From positions 1 through 64,000 of the forward strand of contig CANIOW010000016.1 in NCBI GenBank assembly GCA_947469285.1: 64,000 nt of DNA, given 5' to 3'. The position numbers were made by a program, and so were the translations under genes. Numbering within the stretch: the first letter of the stretch is position 1; each line of letters opens with the position of its first letter. Of the stretch, positions 45,643-54,948 are shown one piece after another. Under the pieces are notes generated by a model that had not been told where the DNA came from, ran no database searches, and saw only the letters and a program-made list of their open reading frames with translations. The DNA comes from Gammaproteobacteria bacterium. Its GTDB lineage: Bacteria; Pseudomonadota; Gammaproteobacteria; Steroidobacterales; Steroidobacteraceae.

Positions 45643-45908
45643 GCCAGAACGACAGCGACGGGCAGCCCGCGTCGCCCGAAGAGCCGTCCGAGCCGGTGGT
45701 GGTGCCGCCTGAGGCGCTAGCGGCGGAACTGCGCCGCGCGGTGATCGAAGCCTTCGTGCTGCGTGAGGGCACGGAGTATGGCGAACGTGAATTCACCCTC
45801 GAAGAAAAAGTGCAGCACGTGGAAGGGCAGTTACTGAAGGGGCTGGTGCAGATCGTTTTTGATCCGAACACGCAGAGCATCGACCTGCGGCTGAAGGACC
45901 GGCGCTAG
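45639..45908 (+). CDS. yheU: YheU-family protein (UPF0270)
   Basis: The 89-residue protein matches YheU from 'VPPEALAAELRRAVIEAFVL' through 'REGTEYGEREFTLEEKV', with about 20 extra acidic residues in front. The function is not known. It starts with GTG, overlapping oxyR by 4 nt. Its stop overlaps that of the convergent pump gene. Confidence 0.88.
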   Translation: MSQNDSDGQPASPEEPSEPVVVPPEALAAELRRAVIEAFVLREGTEYGEREFTLEEKVQHVEGQLLKGLVQIVFDPNTQSIDLRLKDRR

Positions 45909-48900
45909 CCCGGCGAACGGACGGTCACCGCAGGCGGAAACAGCTTGTACATGGCTGGCGTCACCAGCCGCGCCAGCAAGGTGGAGGATAACAGCCCGCC
46001 AATGATGACCACCGCCAGCGGCGAGTACAGTGGTGAACCCTGTACGGCCAAGGGCATCAGTCCCCCGATGGCCGTGGCGGAGGTCAGCAGAATGGGGAAA
46101 AAGCGGATCTCGCCGGCCTCCTCAATGGCCGCATCCAGTGTTTTGCCATCGGCGCGCAGCTGGTTGGTGAAATCTACCAGCAAGATAGAATTCTTGATCT
46201 CGATACCGAGCAAGGCGAGCAAGCCGATGATGCCCGTGAACGACAGCGTATAGCCGGTCAAGAGCAATGCCAGCAATGCGCCGGTCACGCCGAGCGGCAC
46301 CACGGTGGCCACGATGAGCGTGGAGCGGAAGCTGCCGAACTCCAGCACCAACACCGCGAGGATACCAAAGCCAGCCACCAGAAATGCAGTGCCGATGCCC
46401 CCGAAAGCTTCCTCGCGAGCTTCTACTTCACCGGCCGCGGTGAGGCGGTAGCCGGCGGGCAGATGTAGTTCCCGCTCCAGTCGCTGCAGCAAGGCGCGGG
46501 TGACCTTGTCGGTGCTGAAGCCGGTGACGGTGTAGGCAGAGATGGTGACCTGCCGCTCGCGACTAAACCGATTGATGACGTTGGGCGCAGTTTCAAAATG
46601 TGGCGCGGCAATCTGTGACAGTGGCACTTGCTGGCCGGTGACAGTATTGACACGAATTTGTGGCAGCATCTCCAGCGTTGGGCGATCGGTGATCGGCAGG
46701 CGCAGCATGATGGGGTATTCGTCGCCGTCCGCCTCGCGAAATTTACCGAGAGCCTGCCCGGCAATGGCCACCCGCACAGTGCGGTCGGCCTCTACTGGCG
46801 CCACGCCCAGCAGTGCGGCTTTGGCAGGGTCGATGCCCAGGTTCAGATCGGTACGGCTTAAGCGGACCGGGTTATTGATGTCGCGCAAACCCGGCAGGGT
46901 CTTCATGATGCCTTCGAGTTCACCAGCCAGTCGACGCAGCGTCGCCAGTTCCGGGCCGGTGATTCGCATGGCCACCGGGGAGTCCACGGGTGGCCCATTT
47001 TCATACTGCTTAACGGTGATGCGGGCCGCCGGGTAAGCGCGGAATTTTTCGCGCAGCACATCGAAGAACGCTGGAGTATGGCGCGGCTCGAATTGGTGGA
47101 GTTCCACCAAGATATCGCCGATGTTGGCGGAAGTGCCGCGTGGAAAGACGTTGTAGTAGATAAAGGCCTGACTGTGCCCCACGTTAGTGAACCATTGCTT
47201 CACTTCGCGATGTCTGGCGAGTTCCGCTTCCACAAACCGCAGTGCGCTGTCGGTTTCCAGCAGGCTGGCACCATCTGGGGCATCGACGCGAATCATGAAC
47301 TGCGGCACATCGGCCATCGGGAACACACTGACACCGATGACTGGGATGAGCGCGAGCGACCCAAAAAATACCGCACTGGCGGCGAGCAGCGTGCGCTTGG
47401 GTTTCAGTAACGCCCAACGCAAGGCTGGGCCATAGACACGGTGGATGGTGCGCATGGTGCGCTGTAGTAGGCGGTCGGCCAGAGCGTCGATCCGCGCCAA
47501 GCGTCCTTGGCCCTCGGTGCCTGGGTTGCGCAGCAGGCGGGAGGAGAGGAACGGGATGATGGTGTAGGCAACGATCATCGACGAGATAACGGTCATCATG
47601 ACGGCCGCGGGTAGCGAACGGATGAAAGCGCCTGAGCCACCGGGCAAAAACAGCAGCGGGAGGAAAGCAAATAACAGTGCCGCCGTGCAGCCGAGCACGG
47701 CCAGCGCAATTTGGTCTGTGGCCAGGATGGCTGCTTCGCGACGGCTGTGGCCCATGCGGATGAAGCGGGCGATATTCTCTACCACCACGATGCTGTCATC
47801 GACCAGCAGCCCCAAGGCGAGGATGAAGCCGGCGATGGAGAGCTGGTTTAATGAGAAGCCAGAGAAATACAGCGCGGACAGTCCCATGGCGAGCGATAAC
47901 GGAATGGAGAGCATGACCACACCGGCGGCGCGCATGCCCAGTGGCAATAGGGTGATCAGCACCAGTGCGATGGCGATGGCGAAATCTTGCCCGAGGCGAG
48001 TGAGGCGCCGGTCGACATTGCGGGACTGGTCGAAGCCGGGCGCGAGTTGGATGTCTTTGGGCAGGCCCCGCGCGTAGTCGGCAAAGGCCTGTTCCACGCC
48101 TTCGCGGACTTTGAAGATGTTCTGGTTGTCTTTCTGACTGGCGGTAATGAATACCGCACGGTGCCCGTTGTAGCGACCGAGATAGCGGTGCTCTTCGGTG
48201 GACCAGGACACGGTGGCTACATCCCGCAGCCGGGCGACGCGGCCGTGGTTGGCGCCAACCACGGTGTCTGCCACTTCCTGCAGCGTTTTGTAGGCGCCGG
48301 TGGTTTTAAGGTCGTAACGGCGCAGGCCGGCATCCACCGCACCGCCCGGAATGCTGGCATTTTCTCCTTGCACGGCCAGGGCCAGTTGTTGCAGCGTTAC
48401 CCCAGTACGACCGAGGCGTTCAAGATCCACTGCAATGCGCACCTCGGGGTTCGGGTAGGCCCAGGTTTCTGCCTGCCGAATACCGGGGACGCGTTCCAGC
48501 CGGTCCTTGAGTTCGCGCGCACGCTTTTCCAGTTCGCGCCAGCTGGCGGTGTCACTCACCAGCGCGGCTTGCAGGATGTTGGCTCGCGCCGGGTTGGCGC
48601 GTCGCAGGTCGATGTAAGCCAGATCCGCGGGCAGCTGCGGTCTTAGTCGGTTGAATTCACGGATGACGTCGTCCTGCTTTTTCTCAGGATCGCCCACATA
48701 GTTGAATTCGACATGCACCAGCGCCAGGCCATCATAGGCACTGCTGATGATCTTCTTCACATCATCGAGCTCGTTGATGGCATCTTCGATGGGGTCCACC
48801 ACCAGCCGTTCCATCTCGCCGGGATCGGCGCCGGGATAGGCGATGGTGATAGTCACTGCCGGGAAGGCAAATGCCGGGTCTTCGGCGCGCGGCATGTTGA

Positions 48901-48988
48901 GATAGCTGTTCAGGCCCACGGCGACCAGCAGCCCAAACATCACCAGCGTGAACTGCCATTGGCGAACGGCGAACGCCCAGATGCGCAT
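45905..48988 (-). CDS. RND efflux permease 2 (HAE1-like)
   Basis: The 1027-residue pump has 12 helices. 'RQWQFTLVMFGLLVAVGLNS' is TM1 and 'LGLLVDDSIVVVENIARFI' holds the paired Asps of the proton path. '[20 protein letters not shown]' lies in the C-terminal half. It differs clearly from pump 1. It is 8 nt downstream of its adaptor gene. Confidence 0.92.
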   Translation of the reverse strand: MRIWAFAVRQWQFTLVMFGLLVAVGLNSYLNMPRAEDPAFAFPAVTITIAYPGADPGEMERLVVDPIEDAINELDDVKKIISSAYDGLALVHVEFNYVGDPEKKQDDVIREFNRLRPQLPADLAYIDLRRANPARANILQAALVSDTASWRELEKRARELKDRLERVPGIRQAETWAYPNPEVRIAVDLERLGRTGVTLQQLALAVQGENASIPGGAVDAGLRRYDLKTTGAYKTLQEVADTVVGANHGRVARLRDVATVSWSTEEHRYLGRYNGHRAVFITASQKDNQNIFKVREGVEQAFADYARGLPKDIQLAPGFDQSRNVDRRLTRLGQDFAIAIALVLITLLPLGMRAAGVVMLSIPLSLAMGLSALYFSGFSLNQLSIAGFILALGLLVDDSIVVVENIARFIRMGHSRREAAILATDQIALAVLGCTAALLFAFLPLLFLPGGSGAFIRSLPAAVMMTVISSMIVAYTIIPFLSSRLLRNPGTEGQGRLARIDALADRLLQRTMRTIHRVYGPALRWALLKPKRTLLAASAVFFGSLALIPVIGVSVFPMADVPQFMIRVDAPDGASLLETDSALRFVEAELARHREVKQWFTNVGHSQAFIYYNVFPRGTSANIGDILVELHQFEPRHTPAFFDVLREKFRAYPAARITVKQYENGPPVDSPVAMRITGPELATLRRLAGELEGIMKTLPGLRDINNPVRLSRTDLNLGIDPAKAALLGVAPVEADRTVRVAIAGQALGKFREADGDEYPIMLRLPITDRPTLEMLPQIRVNTVTGQQVPLSQIAAPHFETAPNVINRFSRERQVTISAYTVTGFSTDKVTRALLQRLERELHLPAGYRLTAAGEVEAREEAFGGIGTAFLVAGFGILAVLVLEFGSFRSTLIVATVVPLGVTGALLALLLTGYTLSFTGIIGLLALLGIEIKNSILLVDFTNQLRADGKTLDAAIEEAGEIRFFPILLTSATAIGGLMPLAVQGSPLYSPLAVVIIGGLLSSTLLARLVTPAMYKLFPPAVTVRSPG

Positions 48989-48996
48989 GGCGTGGC

Positions 48997-50040
48997 TTAG
49001 CGCCGCACGGTGACGTGGTCACCGGCAGTGACAAAGGAGGCGCCATCCACCACCACCCATTCGCCGGGGCGCAGGCCTTCGAGTACTTCCACGCGTTCGC
49101 CGACCAGCCGTCCGACCCGCACCTCGCGGCGTTGTACCACGTCGCCTTCGACCACCATGACCACGGCACGGTCGGCGCTGGCTTCAAGCAACACGGTGTT
49201 GGCCACCACGGGCACTGGCGTGGCCTTGACATCGACGGCGCGGGGCAGCCAGGCGCGTGCAACCATGCCGCGGGCGAAACCCTCAGCCGTGTCCTTCACC
49301 ATCACCTCGATCTGAAAGGTCCCGGTGACCGGATCGGCAGCGCGCGCCACGTTGCGGACTTCACCGAGAAAATCGCGGCCGGGATAAGCGTCGAACTGCA
49401 GGCGCGCTGGCAGGCCGGGACGCAGCTGCACCACTTCACGATCGGCGACGCCGAGTTTTACGACCCAGCCTTGGTTGGTGCCGCCCACTACCAGTACCGG
49501 CTGTCCGGCCGGAACCAGTTCATCGCGTTGCACGAGTTTTTGCAGCACCACCCCGTCGGCTGGCGCTTCAATGCGCGCATAGCGCGCATTGAATTCCACA
49601 GCTTGCAGTTGCGCAGCGCTGACTCGTGCGGCCGTGGTCAGGTCGTCAAGATTTTCCCGCGTGGCCACGCCGTCGGCAAACAGCGCCTGCCCACGCTCCA
49701 GATCGCGGGTGGCTTTGGCGGCGGCTTCGCGCGCTTGCGTTGTGGCAGAGCGAATTTCCGTTTCCCGCAAGCGTGCCAGCAGCTGTCCGCGGCGAATGCT
49801 TTGGCCTTCTTCAACGAGCATGGCTTCCACCACGCCGCCCATCTTGAACGACAGCCGCGCCTCATCCAACGGCGCCAGCAGACCCACGGCGCGAATGTCG
49901 TCGGTGAGTACGGCATTGTTCACTGCGGCGACGCGCACGCTCCGGACCGGACGGTTGTCGACGGGCGGTGGGTTGCTGGCACTGCAAGCGGTCAGAGCAA
50001 GGCAGAACGCCAGCAGTGTGTAGCGGTTTACAGTGTTCAT
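48997..50040 (-). CDS. RND membrane-fusion protein 2 (lipoprotein)
   Basis: The 347-residue adaptor has lipobox 'LTAC' (Cys19) and the paired lipoyl motifs 'VVEAMLVEEGQSIRRGQLLA' and 'YARIEAPADGVVLQKLVQRD'. It is the middle gene of the OMF-MFP-permease operon; its start overlaps the OMF stop by 4 nt. Confidence 0.9.
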   Translation of the reverse strand: MNTVNRYTLLAFCLALTACSASNPPPVDNRPVRSVRVAAVNNAVLTDDIRAVGLLAPLDEARLSFKMGGVVEAMLVEEGQSIRRGQLLARLRETEIRSATTQAREAAAKATRDLERGQALFADGVATRENLDDLTTAARVSAAQLQAVEFNARYARIEAPADGVVLQKLVQRDELVPAGQPVLVVGGTNQGWVVKLGVADREVVQLRPGLPARLQFDAYPGRDFLGEVRNVARAADPVTGTFQIEVMVKDTAEGFARGMVARAWLPRAVDVKATPVPVVANTVLLEASADRAVVMVVEGDVVQRREVRVGRLVGERVEVLEGLRPGEWVVVDGASFVTAGDHVTVRR

Positions 50041-51500
50041 GGGGTGATACCAGTGTCGATGCCAGATGGCGTGCGGCCGAGGGCGTAGTCGAGTTGGGCC
50101 AGCGCGGATAAGGCGCCCAAGCGGGTGCCGTCGATATTCAGGCGGGCCGCCGTCAAGGTGCGCCGTGCGTCGATAAATTCCGCCTGATTGGCGGCGCCCA
50201 GATCGCGCTTGCGCGAGACGATACGAAACGCCCCTTGCGCGGCGAAGACTCGCTGTTCAGCGGTGCGTAGCGAGGCGCGTTGCACCAGAAAGTCTTCGAC
50301 GGCCTGTTGCACCTCCCGGTTCACTTGGAAGGTGGCATCTTCACGGCGTGCGCGGGCTTCATCAAGACGCGCCGCGGCAACGGCGAGGCCCGCGCGGTCT
50401 GCGCCCCCGGAGAATAAATTGAATTTCACCACGACAGAGGCGAGAGCAAAACGCTCGTCGGCAGAAAAGCCGTAGCGGGTGCCTTGGATGCCCGTGGTCA
50501 GTTGCAGTCCCACCTGTGGCTGGAACGCGGCACGAGCCGCGCGTCCGCTGGCGCGTGCGCCATCAATGGCGGCATCTAACTGCTTGAGCTCAGCGCGGGC
50601 GGCCAGCGCGATGGGCTGCAGTGCTGCGGGTGACAGCGCGGCGTCGTCGACCAGGGCGAGATCCCCAGGCACCACCAGGGCTTCTGGCAGGGGTGTGTTG
50701 CCCGGCTTGGCACGCAGGGCATTCACATAGACGGCCAGCTGGCCGTCGGCGTTGCGCATTTCTAATACTTGCTGCTCTACTTCCAACAGGTCGGCGCGGG
50801 CGCGAAAGACCCGGTCTTCAGTGACTTTTCCGGCGCGGAACAAGCTGTCATTGATGCGCAAGTTTTCCGTCGCCAGTGCCTCGGTTTCCTGCAGCACCAC
50901 TTGCCCCGCACGCGCGCGCAGCCAGGCGTAGTAGGCCTGCTTCAGGTCACGGGCCAGACGTACGGCATAGGCCTCGCTGCTTGCCGTACTGGCACGCAGC
51001 TCTGCTTGCGCGGCGTCGCGCCCTGCGCCGAGACGGGCGTCGTACAGTGGCTGCGTCAGGGTCAGTGTGGTTTCCTGCTCGCGCTGGCGAATAAACGTGA
51101 ACTGCTGGTTAGCGATGCGTGGAAACTGCGCTGGGTGCCCTTGGGCGACCAGTTGTGCATCCAGCGCGGCGTACACCGGATTGAGCAAGTCACCCAGTGG
51201 AAATTCGATGGTCCGGCCGCCATCCGCTCGCGTGTACCGGGCGGAGAAATCGAGGGACGGCGCATACCGCGCCCGGGCACGGTCCAGTTCGGCCAGCTGA
51301 CGGGCCACACCGGCCTGTTCGGCCTTCAGGCCTTGGTTGGCCGCCAGCGCCTCCGTGACCAAGGCGGTGGTGGTGTCCGCGAGACTCAGCGTGGGCACCT
51401 GGGTCGTCCCCAAGGCCGGCCACAGCAGCGCCAGCAGCAGCCCGTAGCCGCAGGTGCCTCTGGTCGGCGGGGTAACAGCAGGGGAAGGCAGACGCTGCAT
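50037..51500 (-). CDS. TolC-family outer-membrane factor of RND system 2
   Basis: The 487-residue channel protein has a signal peptide ('GYGLLLALLWPALGTTQ') and two OEP repeats. It lacks a lipobox, unlike the OMF of system 1. I chose the ATG at 51500, 11 nt after the regulator stop; a frame from 51539 would overlap the regulator. Confidence 0.88.
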   Translation of the reverse strand: MQRLPSPAVTPPTRGTCGYGLLLALLWPALGTTQVPTLSLADTTTALVTEALAANQGLKAEQAGVARQLAELDRARARYAPSLDFSARYTRADGGRTIEFPLGDLLNPVYAALDAQLVAQGHPAQFPRIANQQFTFIRQREQETTLTLTQPLYDARLGAGRDAAQAELRASTASSEAYAVRLARDLKQAYYAWLRARAGQVVLQETEALATENLRINDSLFRAGKVTEDRVFRARADLLEVEQQVLEMRNADGQLAVYVNALRAKPGNTPLPEALVVPGDLALVDDAALSPAALQPIALAARAELKQLDAAIDGARASGRAARAAFQPQVGLQLTTGIQGTRYGFSADERFALASVVVKFNLFSGGADRAGLAVAAARLDEARARREDATFQVNREVQQAVEDFLVQRASLRTAEQRVFAAQGAFRIVSRKRDLGAANQAEFIDARRTLTAARLNIDGTRLGALSALAQLDYALGRTPSGIDTGITP

Positions 51501-51510
51501 CGCTGGAGTC

Positions 51511-52155
51511 TCAGGCGGCGGGGTCGGTGCACAGAGCATGGCGGAGCAGCAAGATGGCTTGATCGGCCAGCTGTTGCAGGGGCAGACCTTGCCGTGCCAA
51601 TGCGGCGCTCTTGGTGGTCATCAGTTGCAGCGTGCCGTGCATGAAACCCCACAGCGTCAATGCGGTGGCCATGGAGGCGCCTAGGTCAGGGCGAATGCTG
51701 CCATCGGCGCGCCCGGCCTCCAGGGCTTGCACCACTTCAGCGAGCACTGCGTCGCCAGCGGCAGCACAGGCGGTGAGGGTGTCGCCTCCCTCAGCCGGTT
51801 GCAGGGCCGCCTGAAACCGCGCGCAGGCGTCAAAATAGTGAGGAAATTCATGTGCGAAGGCCATGTAGGCGCGGCCGATCGCTTCGATCTTGTCCGCACC
51901 GCAGCCGTGCGCAGCGGCGGTGTGGAAGCGTTGCTGCAGCAAGCCGAAGGCGCGCGTGACGATGACCAGGTGCAGGTCATTGCGGTCGCGGAAGTACACA
52001 TAAAGCAAAGCGCGTGACAGCCGGGCTTCGCGCGCCAACTGGTCCATGGTCAGGCCGTTCCAGCCCTGCGTGGCGTAGAGGCGCTCGGCGGCTTCGATAA
52101 TTTCGAGGCGGCGCTGCTCTTTTTCGGTTTCGCGACGTTCGGTCAGGTAGGACAT
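51511..52155 (-). CDS. TetR/AcrR-family repressor
   Basis: The 214-residue regulator has the TetR DNA-binding domain: 'RLEIIEAAERLYATQGWNGL' then 'TMDQLAREARLSRALLYVYF'. The C-terminal ligand domain is all helical. It is the first gene of the pump 2 operon. I chose the ATG at 52155, with AGGA 7 nt upstream; upstream ATGs at 52176 and 52185 are less well placed and overlap the operator candidate. Confidence 0.9.
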   Translation of the reverse strand: MSYLTERRETEKEQRRLEIIEAAERLYATQGWNGLTMDQLAREARLSRALLYVYFRDRNDLHLVIVTRAFGLLQQRFHTAAAHGCGADKIEAIGRAYMAFAHEFPHYFDACARFQAALQPAEGGDTLTACAAAGDAVLAEVVQALEAGRADGSIRPDLGASMATALTLWGFMHGTLQLMTTKSAALARQGLPLQQLADQAILLLRHALCTDPAA

Positions 52156-52174
52156 GCGGCCATCCTGCCGCGTC

Positions 52175-52191
52175 ATTGACACCACGTCAAT
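52175..52191. promoter_or_regulatory. Inverted repeat upstream of the TetR gene
   Basis: ATTGAC-N5-GTCAAT has 6-bp arms and lies 20 nt before the ATG. It is the likely autoregulatory operator of the TetR protein. Confidence 0.5.
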
Positions 52192-52219
52192 TAATAAACA
52201 GTTGTCCAGCCGGCGCTGT

Positions 52220-53224
52220 CTAGACCACCCGGCCGGAGGCTTCGCCCCGCTGCCAGGCCGTGAGGTGGCCGGCCAGTTGGTCGAGCGAGCGCTGCCGCGC
52301 TTCCACGGCTGCCCAAGCCGTGTGGGGGGTGACGAGCAGGCGGGTGAGGTCGGCGGCCAGCAGTGGGTTGCCGTCCACCGGTGGCTCTTGCGTCAGCACA
52401 TCGATGGCGGCGCCGCCGATCTGCCCGGCCCGCAAGGCGGTGGCGAGGGCGGTGGCATCCACCAGTCCGCCACGGGCGGTGTTCACCAACAGGGCATCCC
52501 GTTTCATCAGTGCCAGCTCCGCGGCACCGATGAGGTGGGTGGTGGCGGGCGTGAGCGGGCAGTGCAGCGACACGATGTCGGCGCGGCGCAGCAGCTCGTG
52601 CAGCGGTACCCGGCCGGTCGCGGCCTGGGTGCTGGCATTACCGCCGGCGCGCTCGGCGATGAGGGTGTGCATGCCAAAAGCGGTGCCGATACGGATGACG
52701 CCCCGTGCCAGCGTGCCGTGGCCGACGATGCCGAGGGTGAGCCCGGACAGTTCGCGGACCGGGAACTGCAGCATGGAGAAATTGGCCGCCTGCTGCCAGG
52801 CACCCGCTTTCAGCGCCGCATCGTATTCACGCAGGTGGTGCGTCAGCGCCAGAATGACGCCCCACACATGCTGCGCCACACTCTGGGTGCAGTAGTCGCT
52901 GATGTTGCACACGGCAATGCCGTGGTGGCGCGCGGCTTCGAGGTCGATGTTGTTGACGCCGGTCGCGGTCAGGCCGATGAACTTCAAGGCGGGGCTGGCG
53001 GCCATGAGCGCCGCGTCGATGCGTACTTTGTTGAGCAGCACCACCTGCATGCCGGCAATGCGTGCAGCCACCTGGGCCGGCGCAGTGTTGTCGTGGCAGA
53101 CCAGGCCGGGCACGGCCACTTCTAATGCGGCGGTACTCAGGTCGTCGCCGAGGGTGGCGAAGTCGAGAAAGGTGGCGCGCCACGCGGGGTGGGCGGGCAG
53201 GTGGGGTGGGTTGGGGGTGGTCAT
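52220..53224 (-). CDS. D-2-hydroxyacid dehydrogenase (hydroxypyruvate/glyoxylate reductase-like)
   Basis: The 334-residue NAD(P)-dependent enzyme has '[15 protein letters not shown]' as the dinucleotide motif, catalytic Arg in 'NTARGGLVD', Glu in 'TQEPPVDG' and His in 'TPHTAW'. It resembles HprA-type glycerate dehydrogenases. The motif has GxGxxA rather than GxGxxG. The ATG overlaps the glpK stop as ATGA, pointing to co-translation in C3 metabolism. Confidence 0.88.
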   Translation of the reverse strand: MTTPNPPHLPAHPAWRATFLDFATLGDDLSTAALEVAVPGLVCHDNTAPAQVAARIAGMQVVLLNKVRIDAALMAASPALKFIGLTATGVNNIDLEAARHHGIAVCNISDYCTQSVAQHVWGVILALTHHLREYDAALKAGAWQQAANFSMLQFPVRELSGLTLGIVGHGTLARGVIRIGTAFGMHTLIAERAGGNASTQAATGRVPLHELLRRADIVSLHCPLTPATTHLIGAAELALMKRDALLVNTARGGLVDATALATALRAGQIGGAAIDVLTQEPPVDGNPLLAADLTRLLVTPHTAWAAVEARQRSLDQLAGHLTAWQRGEASGRVV

Positions 53225-54744
53225 TCGCGGTGCCAGTCTTTGGCGCGTTCCACGGCGCGGGCCCACTGGGCCATGCGCTGCGCGGCGGCGTCGCGCGACA
53301 GTTGCGGCAGGAAGCGGCGGTCTTCCTGCCAGTGGGTGGCCAGTTCATCGGTCGACTGCCAGTAACCACACCCGAGGCCGGCGAGGTAGGCGGCGCCCAG
53401 CGCCGTGGTTTCGGTCACACGCGGACGCACCACCGGCACGCCGAGCAGGTCTGCCTGAAATTGCATCAGTAGGTTGTTGGCAGTGGCGCCGCCATCCACA
53501 CGCAGTTCGCCGAGCGGCGTCGGTGCGTCGGCCTGCATGGCGGCTAACAATTCGGCGCTTTGGAAGGCGATGGACTCCAGTGCTGCGCGCGCGAGGTGGG
53601 CGCGCGTGGTGCCGCGAGACAGGCCGATGATCAGGCCGCGCGCGTTGGCATCCCAATGTGGGCTGCCAAGGCCGGTGAACGCGGGCACGCAGAACACGCC
53701 TTCGGTGCTCGGCACGCTGGCGGCCAGCGCTTCGACAGCGGCGGATTGTTCGATGAGGCCGAGCCCGTCGCGGAGCCATTGCACCACCGCGCCACCCATA
53801 AATACGCTGCCTTCGAGGGCGTATTGCAGGGCCGGAGCGCCGCTCGCGTCGCCGCTTAGCCCCCAGGCCACGGTGCTCAGCAAACGGTGTTGCGACACGG
53901 CCGGCGTGGCGCCGGTGTGCATCAGCAAAAAGCAGCCAGTGCCATAGGTGTTCTTGGCCATGCCGGGTTGGAAACAGGCCTGACCAAACAGCGCCGCCTG
54001 TTGGTCGCCGGCAATGCCCGTGATGGGGACCTCGACCTCCCCAATACGCGCGAGCGGGCGCGGCCCGCTCCAGTGGGCGCCGAGGGAAGAGGGCACCACC
54101 GTTGGCAGGACCGCCGCTGGTACCCGCAAGAGGCGCAGCATCTGTGCGTCCCAGCGCCCGCTGTGCAGGTTCAGCAGCAGCGTGCGGCTGGCGTTACTGA
54201 CGTCCGTCAGATGGTGCTGACCGCCCGTCAGTTGCCACACCAGCCAGCTATCGATGGTGCCAAATGCCAGCTCCCCGCGTTCGGCGCGGGCGCGGGCGCC
54301 TGCCACGTGGTCGAGCATCCAGCTCAGCTTGGTGCCCGAAAAATAAGGGTCCAGGCGCAGCCCCGTGCGCTGCATCACTTCCGGTTCATGGCCGGCGGCC
54401 ACCAGCTGCGTACAGGCCTCGGCGGTCCGCCGGTCCTGCCAGACAATGGCCCGGTGGAGGGGCTGGCCGGTGGCGCGGTCCCACAGCACGCTGGTTTCAC
54501 GCTGGTTGGTGATGCCCACCGCGGCCAGCTGCTGCGGCCTGACACCGGCTTGCTGCAGCACGGCGTGGATGGTGGCGGACTGCGTCGCCCAGATCTCCAG
54601 CGCATCGTGTTCCACCCAGCCGGACGCCGGGAAGTGCTGCGCGAACTCCCGCTGCGCTACCGCCACCACCGCCCCGCGATGGTCGAACAGGATGGAGCGC
54701 GAACTGGTGGTGCCTTGGTCCAGAGCGAGAATGTAGCGGTTCAT
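53221..54744 (-). CDS. glpK: Glycerol kinase
   Basis: The 507-residue FGGY kinase phosphorylates glycerol. The N-terminal '[19 protein letters not shown]', '[20 protein letters not shown]' and '[20 protein letters not shown]' are standard. No glpF, glpD or glpR is nearby, and the pairing with a hydroxyacid dehydrogenase is not the usual glp layout. Confidence 0.96.
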   Translation of the reverse strand: MNRYILALDQGTTSSRSILFDHRGAVVAVAQREFAQHFPASGWVEHDALEIWATQSATIHAVLQQAGVRPQQLAAVGITNQRETSVLWDRATGQPLHRAIVWQDRRTAEACTQLVAAGHEPEVMQRTGLRLDPYFSGTKLSWMLDHVAGARARAERGELAFGTIDSWLVWQLTGGQHHLTDVSNASRTLLLNLHSGRWDAQMLRLLRVPAAVLPTVVPSSLGAHWSGPRPLARIGEVEVPITGIAGDQQAALFGQACFQPGMAKNTYGTGCFLLMHTGATPAVSQHRLLSTVAWGLSGDASGAPALQYALEGSVFMGGAVVQWLRDGLGLIEQSAAVEALAASVPSTEGVFCVPAFTGLGSPHWDANARGLIIGLSRGTTRAHLARAALESIAFQSAELLAAMQADAPTPLGELRVDGGATANNLLMQFQADLLGVPVVRPRVTETTALGAAYLAGLGCGYWQSTDELATHWQEDRRFLPQLSRDAAAQRMAQWARAVERAKDWHRE

Positions 54745-54948
54745 GGAGCGACATCATAAGGCGCCCGGGCGCGGTGGCGAGAGTTCGTCGCCCATGGCGC
54801 GGTGTGCTGTCAGCGCGACGGTGCCCGAGTCATCGCCTTGGGTGCTTTACCTACGCCGCGCTCTGCCGCAGGCTAGCGCTATGTCCAGTGCCTGCTGTCC
54901 GTTCCCGTCTTGTGCTTTACCCCGGCGGTGGCTGGGTTGCCGGCGCCT

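Noticed and set aside
49015-50088. 357-codon plus-strand frame opposite the second adaptor gene
   Set aside because: Low-information composition; the minus strand has a lipobox and adaptor motifs.
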